Below are positions 1 through 10,859 of a DNA stretch of 41,207 bases, piece by piece. The translations under genes were made by a program, and so were the position numbers. The notes below the pieces were generated by a model that worked only from the letters and a program-made list of their open reading frames with translations, was not told where the DNA came from and ran no database searches. The stretch's first letter is position 1. The number at the start of each line of letters is the position of its first letter. The DNA lies in contig JAKOGH010000536.1 in NCBI GenBank assembly GCA_024811115.1, forward strand, positions 1 through 41,207, written 5' to 3'. This stretch comes from Terana coerulea (lineage: Eukaryota; Basidiomycota; Agaricomycetes; Polyporales; Phanerochaetaceae).

Positions 1-1
1 C

Positions 2-244
2 AGCACGATCGTATCTCATCACGCCTCCTTCCGAGATTTCGGCGACGACGCAAGATCCTCCCGGTTCCCCGGCTCGCTCGGCCCCGGATGCGTCCCAGGC
101 ACGGGCCGTACCGCAGAGCAACCCTCCGCTTTTCTGTCAAGTGGCAGCCCAAGTATGTTCGGTCCTGCGCAAATGCTGACCAAGCCTCACCTAACGTATT
201 ATTGGGCCAAAAATTCTGATCAATTACGCGCGCAAACGCAGTAG
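2..244 (+). CDS. possible 3' end of a gene cut by the window edge
   Basis: This GC-rich stretch keeps one frame open from the window edge to a TAG at 242-244, and the sequence turns markedly more AT-rich just downstream. The reading ends in a plausible C-terminus (residues such as MLTKPHLTYYWAKN). There is no recognisable domain. A second frame is also open to about 222, so coding is only suggested. It could equally be non-coding GC-rich DNA. Confidence 0.15.
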   Translation, partial: STIVSHHASFRDFGDDARSSRFPGSLGPGCVPGTGRTAEQPSAFLSSGSPSMFGPAQMLTKPHLTYYWAKNSDQLRAQTQ

Positions 245-3200
245 GAGATTACATTTCCAGAGTCATAACACTTTATTCAGGTCTCTCTCTGTCGCACTCA
301 GAAGATAGATGGCCACGACTAAGACTGTGAAATGCGAACGTTTAGGCTCACAACAGCATCCCTGGCACGAAATAGTGGTAAATATTGCCTTCAGTTACCG
401 TCCCGCTGGTATGTTCTCCTCTCCTTTTACTACGCATCTGGAAAAAAGATTTTATCAGACCACCCAGCCAAGGTTCTGCACCACTCAGACCCCGCATACC
501 AATCCAGACCTTCGGCGTCTTGTGCCATATTGGTCTGTGCTAATCTGTACTCCTTGCAGCTGGGTACATATGATCCATGCACTTACATTCACAAGCACAT
601 TTGTAAGGACCAGCATCGAAAGGAATCCTGGCGGCTCCTACCGATTACGCCAATTTGCAGATTTGACGCCCAATTTCCGTATTCGGAGAGCCTTCCGATC
701 AGCCCGTAAGACGCTTGCACGGATTCTACTCCTTGGACCGATTCTACCACTTGCAACATTGCTGAAAGAGTTATGGTGAGTTGCAATCTACTTATGTCTT
801 TCTCATAAAAGGTTGGAACTCTTTCAGCACTATCTTTAGCATTTCTCACGCCTGGCACTGGCGGCTGATAGAAACTCTGGCGAGTACTACCTCAGCTAAT
901 CTGAATGCTGTCCGAGTCAACTGACATTTAGTAAGTTACAGTCTTTCTGCCTACTCTAACGAACTTGAAGGCGCTACAAAAGTACCTATAGTTTGAATAG
1001 TGAGTATACGGTTTCTCAGCAATATTAGTTTGACAGCACGCTCTTTGTCTTTGGCATAGACATATCCCCGACCTCGCGCGCCTGCGCGCGCCAGCGCCGG
1101 GAAACGGGAATCCTTATGAAGGCTTACGCACTGTTAAAGTGCCGCGATTTGAATCTCGCATGGACGGCATACTACGGGGGAGCTCGAGTATGACTAGAGT
1201 TTGTCAATGGTCATTGCCAGTGTACATGGTGTGTGAGGTGCGACGCGCTGTCGTGTAACGCCGCTTCAGGGTGGAGTACGGCTCGGGCACAATGCCAGAT
1301 CCCGAGTCAGTCCGCAGTCAGCACTGTTGCAGTTGTGCTGACTCAGCTGGCTGTATGTGCATATAAGGCATGTGCAGTGCGATTCTGCACACTCACTTGT
1401 AAGTTCTGACCATGCGCCCAGTTCAATGCCTGTACTGATATGCTACACTGCCTTAGATCCTGCTCGGTCGCCACTACTGCAGGGCGACTAAGATAAGTAC
1501 GTATTTGAGTCTCATACCTATCAGCTACTGACAGTCGACTGTCAGATGAATACCCACGGGGACTGGAGCATGAGGAAAGGAAGGGAGAGCCTCCAACAGT
1601 AACAGCCGACAATGTAGAGGGCAGGGCACCTTGGCATTTCACGAGGTGAGGCTGTGAGCTCGAATGTCTTGTCTCTTATCTCAGCTTACGAATCCCATTC
1701 GGGTCTCGGCAGGCGTGCGAGCTGGTAGCTAGCTTATGCTAGGGGTATTTGTACGGCGCGCAACATGAGATGTATTTACACATAAAGGATCAGTTAAATA
1801 ATTAGCCAATGTTATTAAATAAAAACACAATAAGAAAAAGGTGTGAAGCAATGTCGAAATGTGTTAGCGCGCAGAGCCGAGAAATAATCCACAAGCTGGT
1901 AAGAATTGCTCGGGTCGCAGTGATGGGAAGGTCTGTGAACTTGGAGCCAGCTCTAACTCACGTGCATGCTGATCGCAAGAGCGTTACAAATGTCATCAAA
2001 CGATGGGCGACTACAGAGATTGGACGTCTTCTGCGATTTCACCGATTACAAGACGATTCTACCACTCAGGGGACGCTTGCGTGTATTCCAGACGCTGTAC
2101 AAGGTTGTGGGAAATTTTACGGTTTTTCGATGAGAACGGACTCACAATATCTTTCTGGACACTCAGGGCTCAGAGTGATGTATACTTTTTATAATTATGT
2201 TGTACCTATCATATACATGGTAAATATCTGACAATTTGAGCTGTAAAATTGTGAGCAAGCTAACCTCTCAATAACATGAGGTATATGCTCCTTCCAACAG
2301 ACGGCATACAGCTTAGAGCCACCTGGTGTAGCACGGCTCAATTAGAGCCTTGAGCTAGTGCCAATGTTATCTCTTCATGCAATCTGAAGACGGCAGGAGG
2401 ATACTGAATGATACCGCCTAGCAAGCAATAAGCACCATATCCACCACAGCACTGCCAGTGTGACAAAGACTGTATGGTAATAGTTGTAGACACACACCTT
2501 TGGTGAAAGCTCTCCTCTCACGCATTTGCACTATTGACACTACTCGAGCCACTTCTCATATCTGCACCACCAGTGCAGTTCTCGGGTTGTTTGTAAAAGC
2601 ACTGGGTGCTGTCGTATCGATTGTCTTGAAGCTACGTGCGAGCATGTTGGCCTTTCGCAATGAAGCAGGCGTCAGGCCAAAGGAGCCGGTGATGATCTCA
2701 GGAGGCGGGCATTTGTATTAGATCATGGCAATGGTTAGTACAGACGGAAGTGTGCGCAGGTTTAGCAGAATTATCTGGTGAACATTTACAGTGCTTTACA
2801 TATGAAATTGGAAACACCAGATTTTCTCACCTTATTTGTCCCATACAAATAGAGCCTTATAAGGTAAGGGAACAGTGCAGGGGCATCATGTGAGCAGCAA
2901 GCGTGACAGCCAGTAATTACTGAGGAATATATGTAATACGTCGAAAACAGTCGAATACGCAACACAATGTGCCTCCGGTTTACAAATGGCCACCGGGCGT
3001 GAGCGGACTCATGGCTATCTGAACTCCTGATGAAGTTGCAGGACCTTGTAGGCGGCCTGTAGTAGACGCTAACGGGCTCGGTGATGTTGTTTCTGTCTTT
3101 GCCGCGCTTGTAGTGCTAAACAATGATGTGCTCGCACATTTTGTCAAATAGATAGAGTGACAGCTTAAAACAAGCAGTCAAGCAAGCAGAACACTGATGT

Positions 3201-3294
3201 GTTCATCATGTGTCCAAGTGGACCAGGCCCAAATAATGAGTAACAGCACTGTATACTGATTGGCGGGTAAACCCCTCCGTGCTTAAAGGCTAAC
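245..3294. other. gene-poor region, no supported gene
   Basis: About 3 kb without a convincing coding region. The open frames here (for example 309-779 and 1809-2231) are low-complexity, overlap other frames and show no domain. A short GC-rich patch lies at about 1070-1100. No tRNA or rRNA was recognised. The stretch borders a dead retroelement and is probably degraded intergenic or transposon-derived sequence. Confidence 0.5.
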
Positions 3295-3857
3295 TGTCGC
3301 AAATCCTCGGCGCTAGTCTACAGCGCTTAGGTGCGTCAAGTCACGGGGACCGTTACCCAGTCGTCACAACAGTGTTACAAGATGATGATCAGTTGGCCAT
3401 ACAACGGGCGCATGGTTATCGGGATATGCACGGACGCATAGGATCATGGACTCAGTTCTGGATTTGTTCTAGACTATGACCCCACTATGAGGTCGTATGA
3501 CATCGTGTACTGGTAGTGTAGTGCAATAGCTAGATTAGGACATCTAGATAGTGTTGATGTTAGTGATAGCTAGGTTAGATCTAATAAGGGAGTTAGAGCG
3601 GCGGTATGCTCTAGAGCCTTAGTCATGGATCACCTGACTGTATCAGTCAGCACATGGTATTGGAGGTCTTAGATAGTGCCTGGGGGTCCCTCTACACAAT
3701 GTATATAAAAGAGGGCTGGTCTGAGGGCTAACACCCCAGACTCAACAACATCGTTGATTCATATCTCCTCTACTCGCTCTACTCAAGTCCCTCTGCTTTC
3801 CCATCTCTTTCAAGTCATCCCAGCAGATGAGTATTGTAGTTTTGTGATAGTTTGTTG
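3295..3857 (+). repeat. 5' LTR of the Ty3/gypsy element
   Basis: It begins with TGTCGC and is similar over its whole length to 10860-11428, sharing blocks such as GGATCATGGACTCAGTTCTG and CTGACTGTATCAGTCAGCAC. Substitutions and small indels are scattered throughout. A TATA-like GTATATAAAA at 3701-3710 is the likely promoter core. The right boundary is approximate, because the last ten bases differ from the other LTR. Confidence 0.85.
3701..3710 (+). promoter_or_regulatory. TATA-like box in the 5' LTR
   Basis: GTATATAAAA lies about 150 bp before the 3' end of the LTR. It has a counterpart at 11270-11279 (GTATATAAAG) in the 3' LTR. This is the expected place for the U3 promoter of an LTR element. 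Confidence 0.5.
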
Positions 3858-4481
3858 AGTCATTCTGCTGCTTGTTGTTGCTGTCAAGGGCAACAAGCAG
3901 GACCTTATTGCAGTGTTGTGCGGCGTACAAATCGTTATGCACAGTGTGTCGAAATGAACACTGTTGCTATTTGGGTTGGGGGATCTTGCCACTGTTCTGC
4001 AAAGAACTAAGGCTATGAGCTAGTCGCCGTCAGGGACTATGCTCTGTATCGTTGAGAAGCACCATGGCTTAGGCTGTGGGCTGCCATTATGGCAGCATGC
4101 TAATCTTCATGCTGATCCTCAGGGCGTAAGAGGTGCTCGCTGCGCTGTATAGCGTGGAGCAACATTCTGGTGTGACTTACCTTCGGGTAGTTACGGCTAT
4201 GAGCTTTTGGGTATTGATAGCAAACCAGTTTGGGCGAGCATAGAGTGATGTAATATTGGCTCGAAAACCTTTGCTGCACGGCTGGAACCCGTGTCAGAGA
4301 CCATCCACAGCTCTTGATTGAGTTGGTACCTCCGGACCTGGTGAGAGAAACCAGGCCGTCGTCGCACTTCTGGGTGTACGCATCAAGCCGCAGCCTCGAC
4401 AGGTCATTCTGTCCGTTTTCACCATTTTCTGTACGGTGTCTGCTGAAATAGAGACCAGTACTGATTACCGTTGTTATAGCC

Positions 4482-5168
4482 ATGCCTAAAGTCCCCCTGC
4501 ATTCACCACCTATGCGAAGAAACAAGCCTTTGGGCCTTCGTGAGCGCATCTCTCCCTCAAAGGAGATCCGAGCCAAATACGCCAACATTTGCAAGCGCGA
4601 AGGTTTACAACCAGCAGAGCCACCTGCGCATTCGCCTCCACTCTCCGGAGGAGAGTGGCTGGCTGTGGAGAGGCTCGGCCATCATTGCTGAAGCGCATCG
4701 AGAGCTATGCCCTGTTTAAGCAGCGTCGAAAAGAGCTGCTCAGCCGCTCCAGGCCCCTGCGGCTCGTCAGAAGGCTCGCACCTCGCGAGGTATCAGGTCC
4801 CCAGCCGCCGGCCAAGCTTCGTTTTCGTCAACGAAGCTGCTCAAGCGTTAACGAGCTCCAGCCGATGCTCGAGGCAGTTCGCCTCGGCCGTCTTTGAGAA
4901 ACTCCGCGAGGAGGACTCGCTGCAGGACACCGTCACGCTGAAAGTGCGGGTGCCTGAGGAGATTCGTAACAAGCTGTGGGGTTGGTACGACGAGTTCCAG
5001 AACATCTACGAGAATCTGGACTCGGTGGGACAGAAGTGGGGTAATAAACAGTGGAGAGAGTTGGCGGGATTATTAAAGCGTATTGGCAAGGTTTCGTTTG
5101 GCCTGAACAGTAGATTTGCAGTAGTCTGTAGTCAGCTAACTAGCATTATACCATCCAAGGCTGCTTAA
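4482..5168 (+). pseudogene. broken reading frames in the leader or start of gag, unidentified
   Basis: Between the 5' LTR and the recognisable gag core, three overlapping frames look protein-like in turn (4482-4691, 4589-4897, 4707-5168). The last carries a charged, aromatic-rich stretch (VRVPEEIRNKLWGWYDEFQN) followed by a basic helix-like segment. Read across the frame changes they may be one decayed ORF. I do not recognise the domain. It could be an N-terminal gag extension, a separate small ORF of the element or a captured host fragment. Its position inside the LTRs and the frame breaks support the pseudogene label. Confidence 0.35.
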
Positions 5169-5669
5169 ATTAAACTCTGCATTTCTGACTCGAAAAACTG
5201 GCTGGCATACAACCAAACCGACCTTTTGTGTTCGAAGTTTTATTAAAATTGGCACTAATCACGAAGAGCAGAAATGTCTTCTTTCACCAACTTTGTTCCT
5301 GACCACACTACGAAGTCTCCTTGGCCGTAGCAGCCAGCCTGCATATGTCGACACCAACTCTGCTCGCTTCAGCGATGCACAGTTGGCAGCGATCCTCCAC
5401 ATAGCGCAGAATGCTTTTTCTCAGTCTGTTCGAATCAGCACGGACTTTGCGCAAGGACATGTCACGGCATGTCAGGGCACTTCAACCGTGCATGGCACGA
5501 CCTACGAAGCAACGGATGACCAGCAGCACCGGATCGAGGCTGGAGAACACAGCTCTCGAGCAAGCCACGAAGATTCGATCTCTGGAAAAGCTTGTGGAAG
5601 CTTACAGGTCTACCGTCGAGGCCTATAAGGCCCAAGTCGACAAAATCACTGCAGATGGAGGTTGGCGGT

Positions 5670-6375
5670 GGACGCATCCCAAAATGCCTGACCCCCCACC
5701 TTCGATGGCTCAACGGCCTCGAGTGGTTGAACCACATCACGCTCTCACTGCGGCACATGCAGATTGCAACGGACAAGCAGCGCATTGTCCTCTCCCTCGG
5801 TCGTCTCCGCGGCACTGCCGCTGACATATGAAGTCCTATACGGACAAGTTACGGACCAACCAGCCTATCGGCACATGGAACGACTTTGTCAAGGAGATGC
5901 AAGGGATTTACGGTCAGCGCGACGAAAAGCAAGGTGCCAGGGACGAACTCGACACGCTCTGGAACAACGAAGGACTTCGTCCAATACAGCGGAAAAGTAC
6001 AAGACTCTGGCCCGGATCGTGGAGTACCAAGACAAGCTGCACATCGACAAGATCAAAGCAGTCCTGCCTCAGGACACGTCAGTCGATGGTCATTTTGACA
6101 ATCAGCGGTAACAAACCCAAGCAATGAGAAAGATACCTCGATATGCTGTTGCAGCTGTACGAGCTTCACCCAGATCGTTCTAGAGCTCGGTATTTGGTAA
6201 ACAACGGTAATAAGAACACGGCGGAGGCGAATGAGCAGTCCAGGGTAAAGGCAAGGGCAAGGCGAAAGAAACCAACCAGGCAGAAACGTCCGGCGAGCGC
6301 CAAGTTCTGCCAGATCTGCTCGGTAAGGGTAAAAGCTCGCGTGCCAAAACCCACAACACGAATGACTGTTTGATA
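5670..6375 (+). pseudogene. gag: gag (retrotransposon Gag core plus CCHC knuckle), frameshifted
   Basis: The structural protein of the element. The Gag core is visible as short segments spread over the three + frames: a P-x-FDG-like start near 5680, an ITLSLRHMQIATDKQ segment near 5740-5785, TWNDFVKEMQGIYG at about 5875-5910, and KYKTLARIVEYQDKLHIDKI at about 5995-6057. A zinc-knuckle-like motif follows at 6308-6369, with cysteines at C-x2-C and then H and C at fungal-type spacing. It spans one frame change. At least four frameshifts or stops separate these pieces, including a TGA right after the segment ending near 5827. The order and spacing match Retrotrans_gag proteins. The gene is dead. 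Confidence 0.8.
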
Positions 6376-6839
6376 ACCCGAAAAATGCCAACCAAAGCAA
6401 AGGTTTTTCGCCGACTCCCCGTCGTCCTCTGCAACAACTACGGCAACAAGAGTCGAGCAGCGGTGCTTCGGCTCTGGTGGAAACTCGAACTCGAAAGGCA
6501 AGGGCAAGCCCTCCTTGAAAAACCGACTCATGGAGTTATTAAACTCATGGACGATGACAACGACAATGCCACCCCGTAACGTCGAAGTCAACTCAGCGAG
6601 CATCCGTGAGCTGAGCGAATCCGAGCTTGCCGCAATGGAAGCACGAGACAAGCAATGAGTCTCGGGCGGGCTGGCACAGGGCGATGGGTTAATCGCCGGA
6701 CTCAAATGGATTTTCCCCAGGAATGTAGAGGCTAACGCTGCGATCTACATTCGAGGGATGTGCACCCCTCTGTCGGCTCCGAGTTAGAATCGGACAGTAG
6801 TACTGGAATCTTGTGTAACTAGCATAGCTCGCAACGAAA

Positions 6840-7225
6840 CATTCTTTTTTAGACTTCCAGTAACGCTTTGGGTGTATGGTCATAAAGTGCAGGCCGAGGC
6901 TTTAGTAGACTCGGCGCACAACAAACTTCATCGACAAATCGTTCGTTGAAAGAAATCATCTGGTAACTAATTGTATGGCACGTTCTGCATGGTCGATGTG
7001 ACCAATGCAGACGGAACTCAAACTAAGCAGGACAAATTCGTGAATATGTCCGAGCTTATGTTCAAATCGGTGGTCACAAGTCTACCTTTATACTGTATGT
7101 CACACAGTTAGGAGACAAAGACATGATGATCGGATACAACTTCTTGTACCGACACAACCCGAGATTGACTGGGAAAATGGGAAATGGAGTTCACCAGATG
7201 TCCTGAGAGCTGTCTTATCAATCAA
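6840..7225 (+). pseudogene. retropepsin-like protease remnant
   Basis: The aspartic protease of the polyprotein, which would release Gag and Pol products. The segment LVDSAHNKL (catalytic D codon at 6908-6910) corresponds to the family D-S/T-G-A active site but lacks the glycine. It is followed after frame changes by KDMMIGYNFLYRHNP (about 7120-7165), the conserved IIGxDFL block, and by MEFTRCPESC at 7184-7213. Several stops and frame changes interrupt it. The position between gag and RT supports the call. Confidence 0.7.
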
Positions 7226-7559
7226 GCCCGTAAAACACGAGTCAGTGAAGCTGAAACCGACGAGCTTCAACTCAAGTCGGATCTTCCGTGGGAATCCTCC
7301 CTGGACAATTTTGGAGACAAGGATACAGATAATCCATGTATCAACTGGGTGGACATTGATATCCCCAACGACTGCTCACAAGCAGAAGTTATTCGCGGCC
7401 ATGTTCCGACGATAAGGACATGGATTAGAATTGGGCGACTCCAATGATGAGGATGACCGTCAAATGGAAGTCACACGTGCGGAATGGTTACACGAGTACG
7501 GCGTGTTCTCTAGCGAAAATCAGAGCGAATGCCGGTCGCAAGGTGTACGATCATCCGAT

Positions 7560-8330
7560 TGACTTTGTGGAAGGTACCTCCCTTCAAGCTGGCTAAAATC
7601 TACGCTGTCTCGAGAACAACATTCTTTGGATGAATGGATCGATGAAGAACTACGGAAAGGTTACATTCGACCTTCCAAATCACCAGTTGCGGCACCATTT
7701 TTCTTTGTCAAAAGCACAACGGATTGCGTCCATGTATGAACTACCGTGCACTCAATGAGATCGCCGTGAAGAACGCTACCCAATCCCAAGGATTGCTGAC
7801 CTGATCGGCTTCACTGTCACAGGCATCCATCTTTTTTAAGATTGACCTCCGGTGGGGCTATAACATCCGAATCCGTGAGGGGGATGAGTGGAAAACGGCT
7901 TTTATCACCAAAACGAGGGCTGATTTGAGGCAACGGTCATGTATTTCGGATTCTCCAATACACCGAAGCTACATTCCAGGCCATGATGAATGCCATCTTA
8001 GGCGACTTAATTCGACAAGGACAAGTCATGGTGTATTTAGACAATATCTTAATCTTTGGCAATGATTTAAAGGAACACTGTAAACTTATCAAAGAAGTGC
8101 TGAAAAGGCTTCGCAACAATGATCTATACGCAAAAGCAGAGAAATGTTTCTTAGGAGCCGGATTGACTATCTGGCATGATTATCTCAAAAAACAAGCGTT
8201 CGCGATGGATCCTGCAAAGGTGTCAGGAGTTCTTGAGTGGCCGAGTACCTACAAAGGTCAAACACGTTCAAGCTTTCTTAGGCTTTGCGAACTTCTATCG
8301 CAGGTTTATTAAAAACTTAGCCAAGTTAGC
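7560..8330 (+). pseudogene. pol: reverse transcriptase domain, broken, active site YLDN
   Basis: The reverse transcriptase of the element. Recognisable blocks include [20 protein letters not shown] (about 7830-7890), WKTAF and MYFGFSNTP (to about 7965), then [17 protein letters not shown] (8028-8078) and [20 protein letters not shown] (about 8276-8335). These are the motifs of the Ty3/gypsy RT family. The catalytic YxDD box at 8034-8045 reads YLDN, so the second aspartate is replaced, and several frameshifts split the domain. RNase H follows directly. Confidence 0.88.
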
Positions 8331-8439
8331 CAGGCCACTCACAGATCTAACGAAGAAAGATCAACCTTGGGTTTGGGAAGCTGACCAACGAAGTGGCATT
8401 CGAGGGGGCGCTGAAAAAGGCCTTTACTTCAGCACCCAT

Positions 8440-8850
8440 ACTACGTATTCCGGATAATGAGAACCCATTCAGATTGTCAAGCCGATGCAAAGCGACTTTG
8501 CAATCGGTGCAGTGCTGTCGCAGTAGGGATCCTGCTGACGAAATATGGCACCCGTAGCCTTCCACTCGAAGTCACTCAACGTGCAGAACATAATTATGAG
8601 ATTTGACAAAGAGTTGCTCGCAATCATAAGAGCATTGGAAGAATACAGACACCACTTGGAGGGACATCCGGAAAAGTTCGAAGTATGGTCGGATCGTCAG
8701 AATCTGACTTACTTCAGAACGGCCCAAAAGTTGACATGGAGACAAGCGCGATGGGCTTTGTACCTCACGCAATTCAACTATTCACTACATCACAAGCCTG
8801 GAAAGACAATGCAAGCCGAAGACCCTCTGTCTAGGAGGCCAGGATCATGA
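8440..8850 (+). pseudogene. pol: RNase H-like domain of pol
   Basis: The best-preserved frame is 8545-8850. It carries PVAFHSKSLN, RFDKELLAIIRALEEYRHHL, VWSDRQNLTYF, RQARWALYL and a closing DPLSRRPG, which together match the Ty3/gypsy RNase H (RT_RNaseH) block order. The usual DHKNL reads SDRQNL, so the histidine is substituted. The first part of the domain (8440-8545) lies in other frames. It degrades the RNA strand during reverse transcription in intact relatives. Confidence 0.85.
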
Positions 8851-9018
8851 GGAGGGGGTAAAGCTCGACAGCCGAGACCAAATTTTGCTCAAACCGGAAT
8901 ATTTCGCCATCAGGGCTGTCGAGGCTTCCGTGAAGCACCTGTTAACAACGACCAAATCCTAATTGAGGTCAAGGGAAGCATTGCTATCAGATGATGTTAC
9001 AAAGGCTACAAGTCATTA

Positions 9019-9912
9019 TTGAAGTCAGGACCTAGAGAGTTTGGAAAAAGCCTCAAGGAATGGAACTACGAGAACGGATTACTATCGTTCGTGGCAAGAT
9101 CTATATCCCTACATCAACAGATGATCATTTACGATGATGAATTGTACAAATTCATTATGACTTACCATCGGCCGGACACCCTGGCAGGTGGAAAATGTAC
9201 GAACTAGTCTCTAGAAACTATTGGTGGCCAGGCATGTCAATATTTGTCAAAAACTATGTTACGGATTGTGATATGTGCCAGCCGGATGAAAAATCGCCTA
9301 CAGCAGCCCTATGGACCATTAATGCCGAACCCTGTGCCTCATGGGCCATGGGAAATCATTACAATCGACCTCATCACTCAGTTACCAGAGTCACATGGTT
9401 ACAACGCTATCTGTGTTGTCGTATGTCGACTTATCAAGCGAGCGCACTATGCAATCGCGAATGAGTTTTCGGCACGAGACCTGTCACAACTATTGTATGA
9501 CAGGGTGTACCCCTACATGGGCTGCCGCTTCAGATCATATCAGATTGGGGAACTCAGTTTACAGCGGAACTATTCCAGCAATGGTGCAAACTACTTGGTA
9601 TCAACTCGGCAATGTCTACGGCATATCATCCACAGACAGACGGTCAAACTAAACATGTGAATCAAATTCTGGAACAGTATCTTTGGTGCTATGTGGACTA
9701 CAATCTTGATAACTGGTCTACATTATTGGAGTACAGCGGAGTTCGCGTACAATAACCGAGCACATGAAGGAACCAAGGAAATACCATTCTTTTTGGAATA
9801 CGGTCGACATCTTCGACCAGGTCCTACACTAGTCAAGCAGGTCAAAAGAATAGACCTTAGCGACATCATGAAACAGCGACATGAAGCCCAAGAGCAGGCA
9901 AAGCTGCTCTAA
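9019..9912 (+). pseudogene. pol: integrase: H2C2 zinc domain and DDE core, catalytic Glu lost
   Basis: The integrase inserts cDNA in active relatives. An H2C2 zinc-binding part is visible (YHRPDTLAG near 9163-9190, YELVSRNYWWPGM at 9198-9236, then CDMC with cysteine codons at 9267 and 9276). The core starts near WEIITIDLITQLP (first Asp codon 9367-9369), the second Asp is in SDWGTQFT (9543-9545), and the block HPQTDGQTKHVNQ contains AAA (Lys, 9651-9653) where the catalytic Glu of QTERVNQ-type motifs stands. Several frame changes separate these parts. The gene is inactive by both frame and active-site loss. Confidence 0.88.
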
Positions 9913-9930
9913 CCTTAGCTACTGAAGCGA

Positions 9931-10353
9931 ATGAAATGGTACTACGACCAGGGCGTCCAGAACGTGCCATTCAAAGTCGGAGACAAAGTACTTATCAACC
10001 TACAGGATTACCAGACCACGGAGCATGCATTAAACCCATGGTACGAGAGACCGTTCGAAATCATCGAACAGTTGTCCGCTGTCACCTTCAAGGTTAAAAT
10101 GCCACTACGCTACCAAGCTATGCACCCGGTATTCCACGCCAGCAAGCTAGCCACCTACGACGATCCTTCCATAACAGGACAGAAACCACTTGTGCCTAAG
10201 CCAGTCATGGTTAAAGGACAGGAAGAATGGGAAGTTGAGAAGATCTTGCAACACCGCAAACGCGGTAAGAAAACTCAATATCTGGTCCAATGGAAAGGAT
10301 TTGGACGCGATGAAGTCACTTGGAAAAGTGAGGACAACGTCAAGAAACGCTAA
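9931..10353 (+). pseudogene. pol: integrase C-terminus plus chromodomain
   Basis: One open frame holds the integrase C-terminal fold (VGDKVLINLQDYQTTEHALN, then RPFEIIEQLSAVTFKV and MHPVFHASKLATY) and a chromodomain from about 10222 (EEWEVEKILQHRKRG, then YLVQWKGFG, VTWKSEDNV). Aromatic cage positions (W, Y, W) are largely kept. Chromodomains of this type target integration to methylated chromatin in known chromoviruses. The frame ends at a TAA (10351-10353) caused by one extra A in a short A run. The expected continuation AKQAVQDYLKLN is in the next frame and ends at TGA 10385-10387. Confidence 0.88.
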
Positions 10354-10399
10354 GCAAGCTGTTCAAGACTACCTCAAGCTAAACTGACAAGCCGCACGA

Positions 10400-10817
10400 A
10401 TGGTCGAGTTCGAAGAAGACGTCACACCAGTACTACTACAACGGGACTCTACGCTTCAAGTCGAACTCATTGGCGGTCAAACCCCTACACGAATCTCCGA
10501 AGAAGCAGCCGGACTTACGCTGCATGCCTATCAGAAACATACAGTTAAATCCAACTCGAGAACAACAGTGCCTATTGGCATTAAAGTTCAATTACCGAGT
10601 GGAACTTGTGGCCGAATCATGTCTTGCAACCGACTTTCCAACGAAAGAGTTGAAGCAATCACCAAAGTAATCGACCGCTGACTACAAAGACGAGATACAA
10701 GTAACCCTTGTAAACACCAGCGACATCGACTTTGAAGTTCAAATTGGCGATCAGGTGGTCCAGCTTATCATCGAACGGATTGCGGATGTAGATATTGAAG
10801 TAATCGGACTACGATAA
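10400..10817 (+). pseudogene. dUTPase-like domain at the pol C-terminus, frameshifted
   Basis: Downstream of the chromodomain, in the frame of its shifted tail and separated only by a TGA, lies a dUTPase-fold segment. Visible motifs are EEAAGLTLHAYQ (motif 1 position, with the catalytic-type Asp replaced by Thr), VPIGIKVQLPSGTCGRIMS (motif 2), KVIDR at 10662-10678 followed after a one-base frame change by DYKDEIQVTLVN (motif 3, from 10680) and IGDQVVQLIIERI (motif 4). The glycine-rich motif 5 is absent and the frame ends at TAA 10815-10817. dUTPases hydrolyse dUTP and are known in some retroviruses. Here the role would be in cDNA quality or assembly, but this copy is certainly dead. It may be read as a Pol fusion or from the ATG at 10400. 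Confidence 0.75.
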
Positions 10818-10847
10818 ATCGGCAAATTCTCGACAGAGCTCGAACCT

Positions 10848-10859
10848 GAGGAGGGGTAA
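10848..10859 (+). promoter_or_regulatory. polypurine tract
   Basis: GAGGAGGGGTAA lies immediately 5' of the TGTCATAA start of the 3' LTR. This is where LTR elements prime plus-strand DNA synthesis. Confidence 0.7.

Noticed and set aside
309..779. 156-codon + strand open frame
   Set aside because: Overlaps two other open frames of similar length, shows no domain or splice-consistent context, and lies in an AT-rich decayed region.
1125..1170. tRNA-like T-arm around TTTGAATCTCGC
   Set aside because: Neither strand gives a paired T stem with the invariant TTC of the T loop, and no anticodon or acceptor stem could be fitted.
4100..4594. 164-codon - strand open frame inside the retroelement
   Set aside because: Antisense to the retroelement leader; no domain and no upstream promoter. 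Probably a chance frame.
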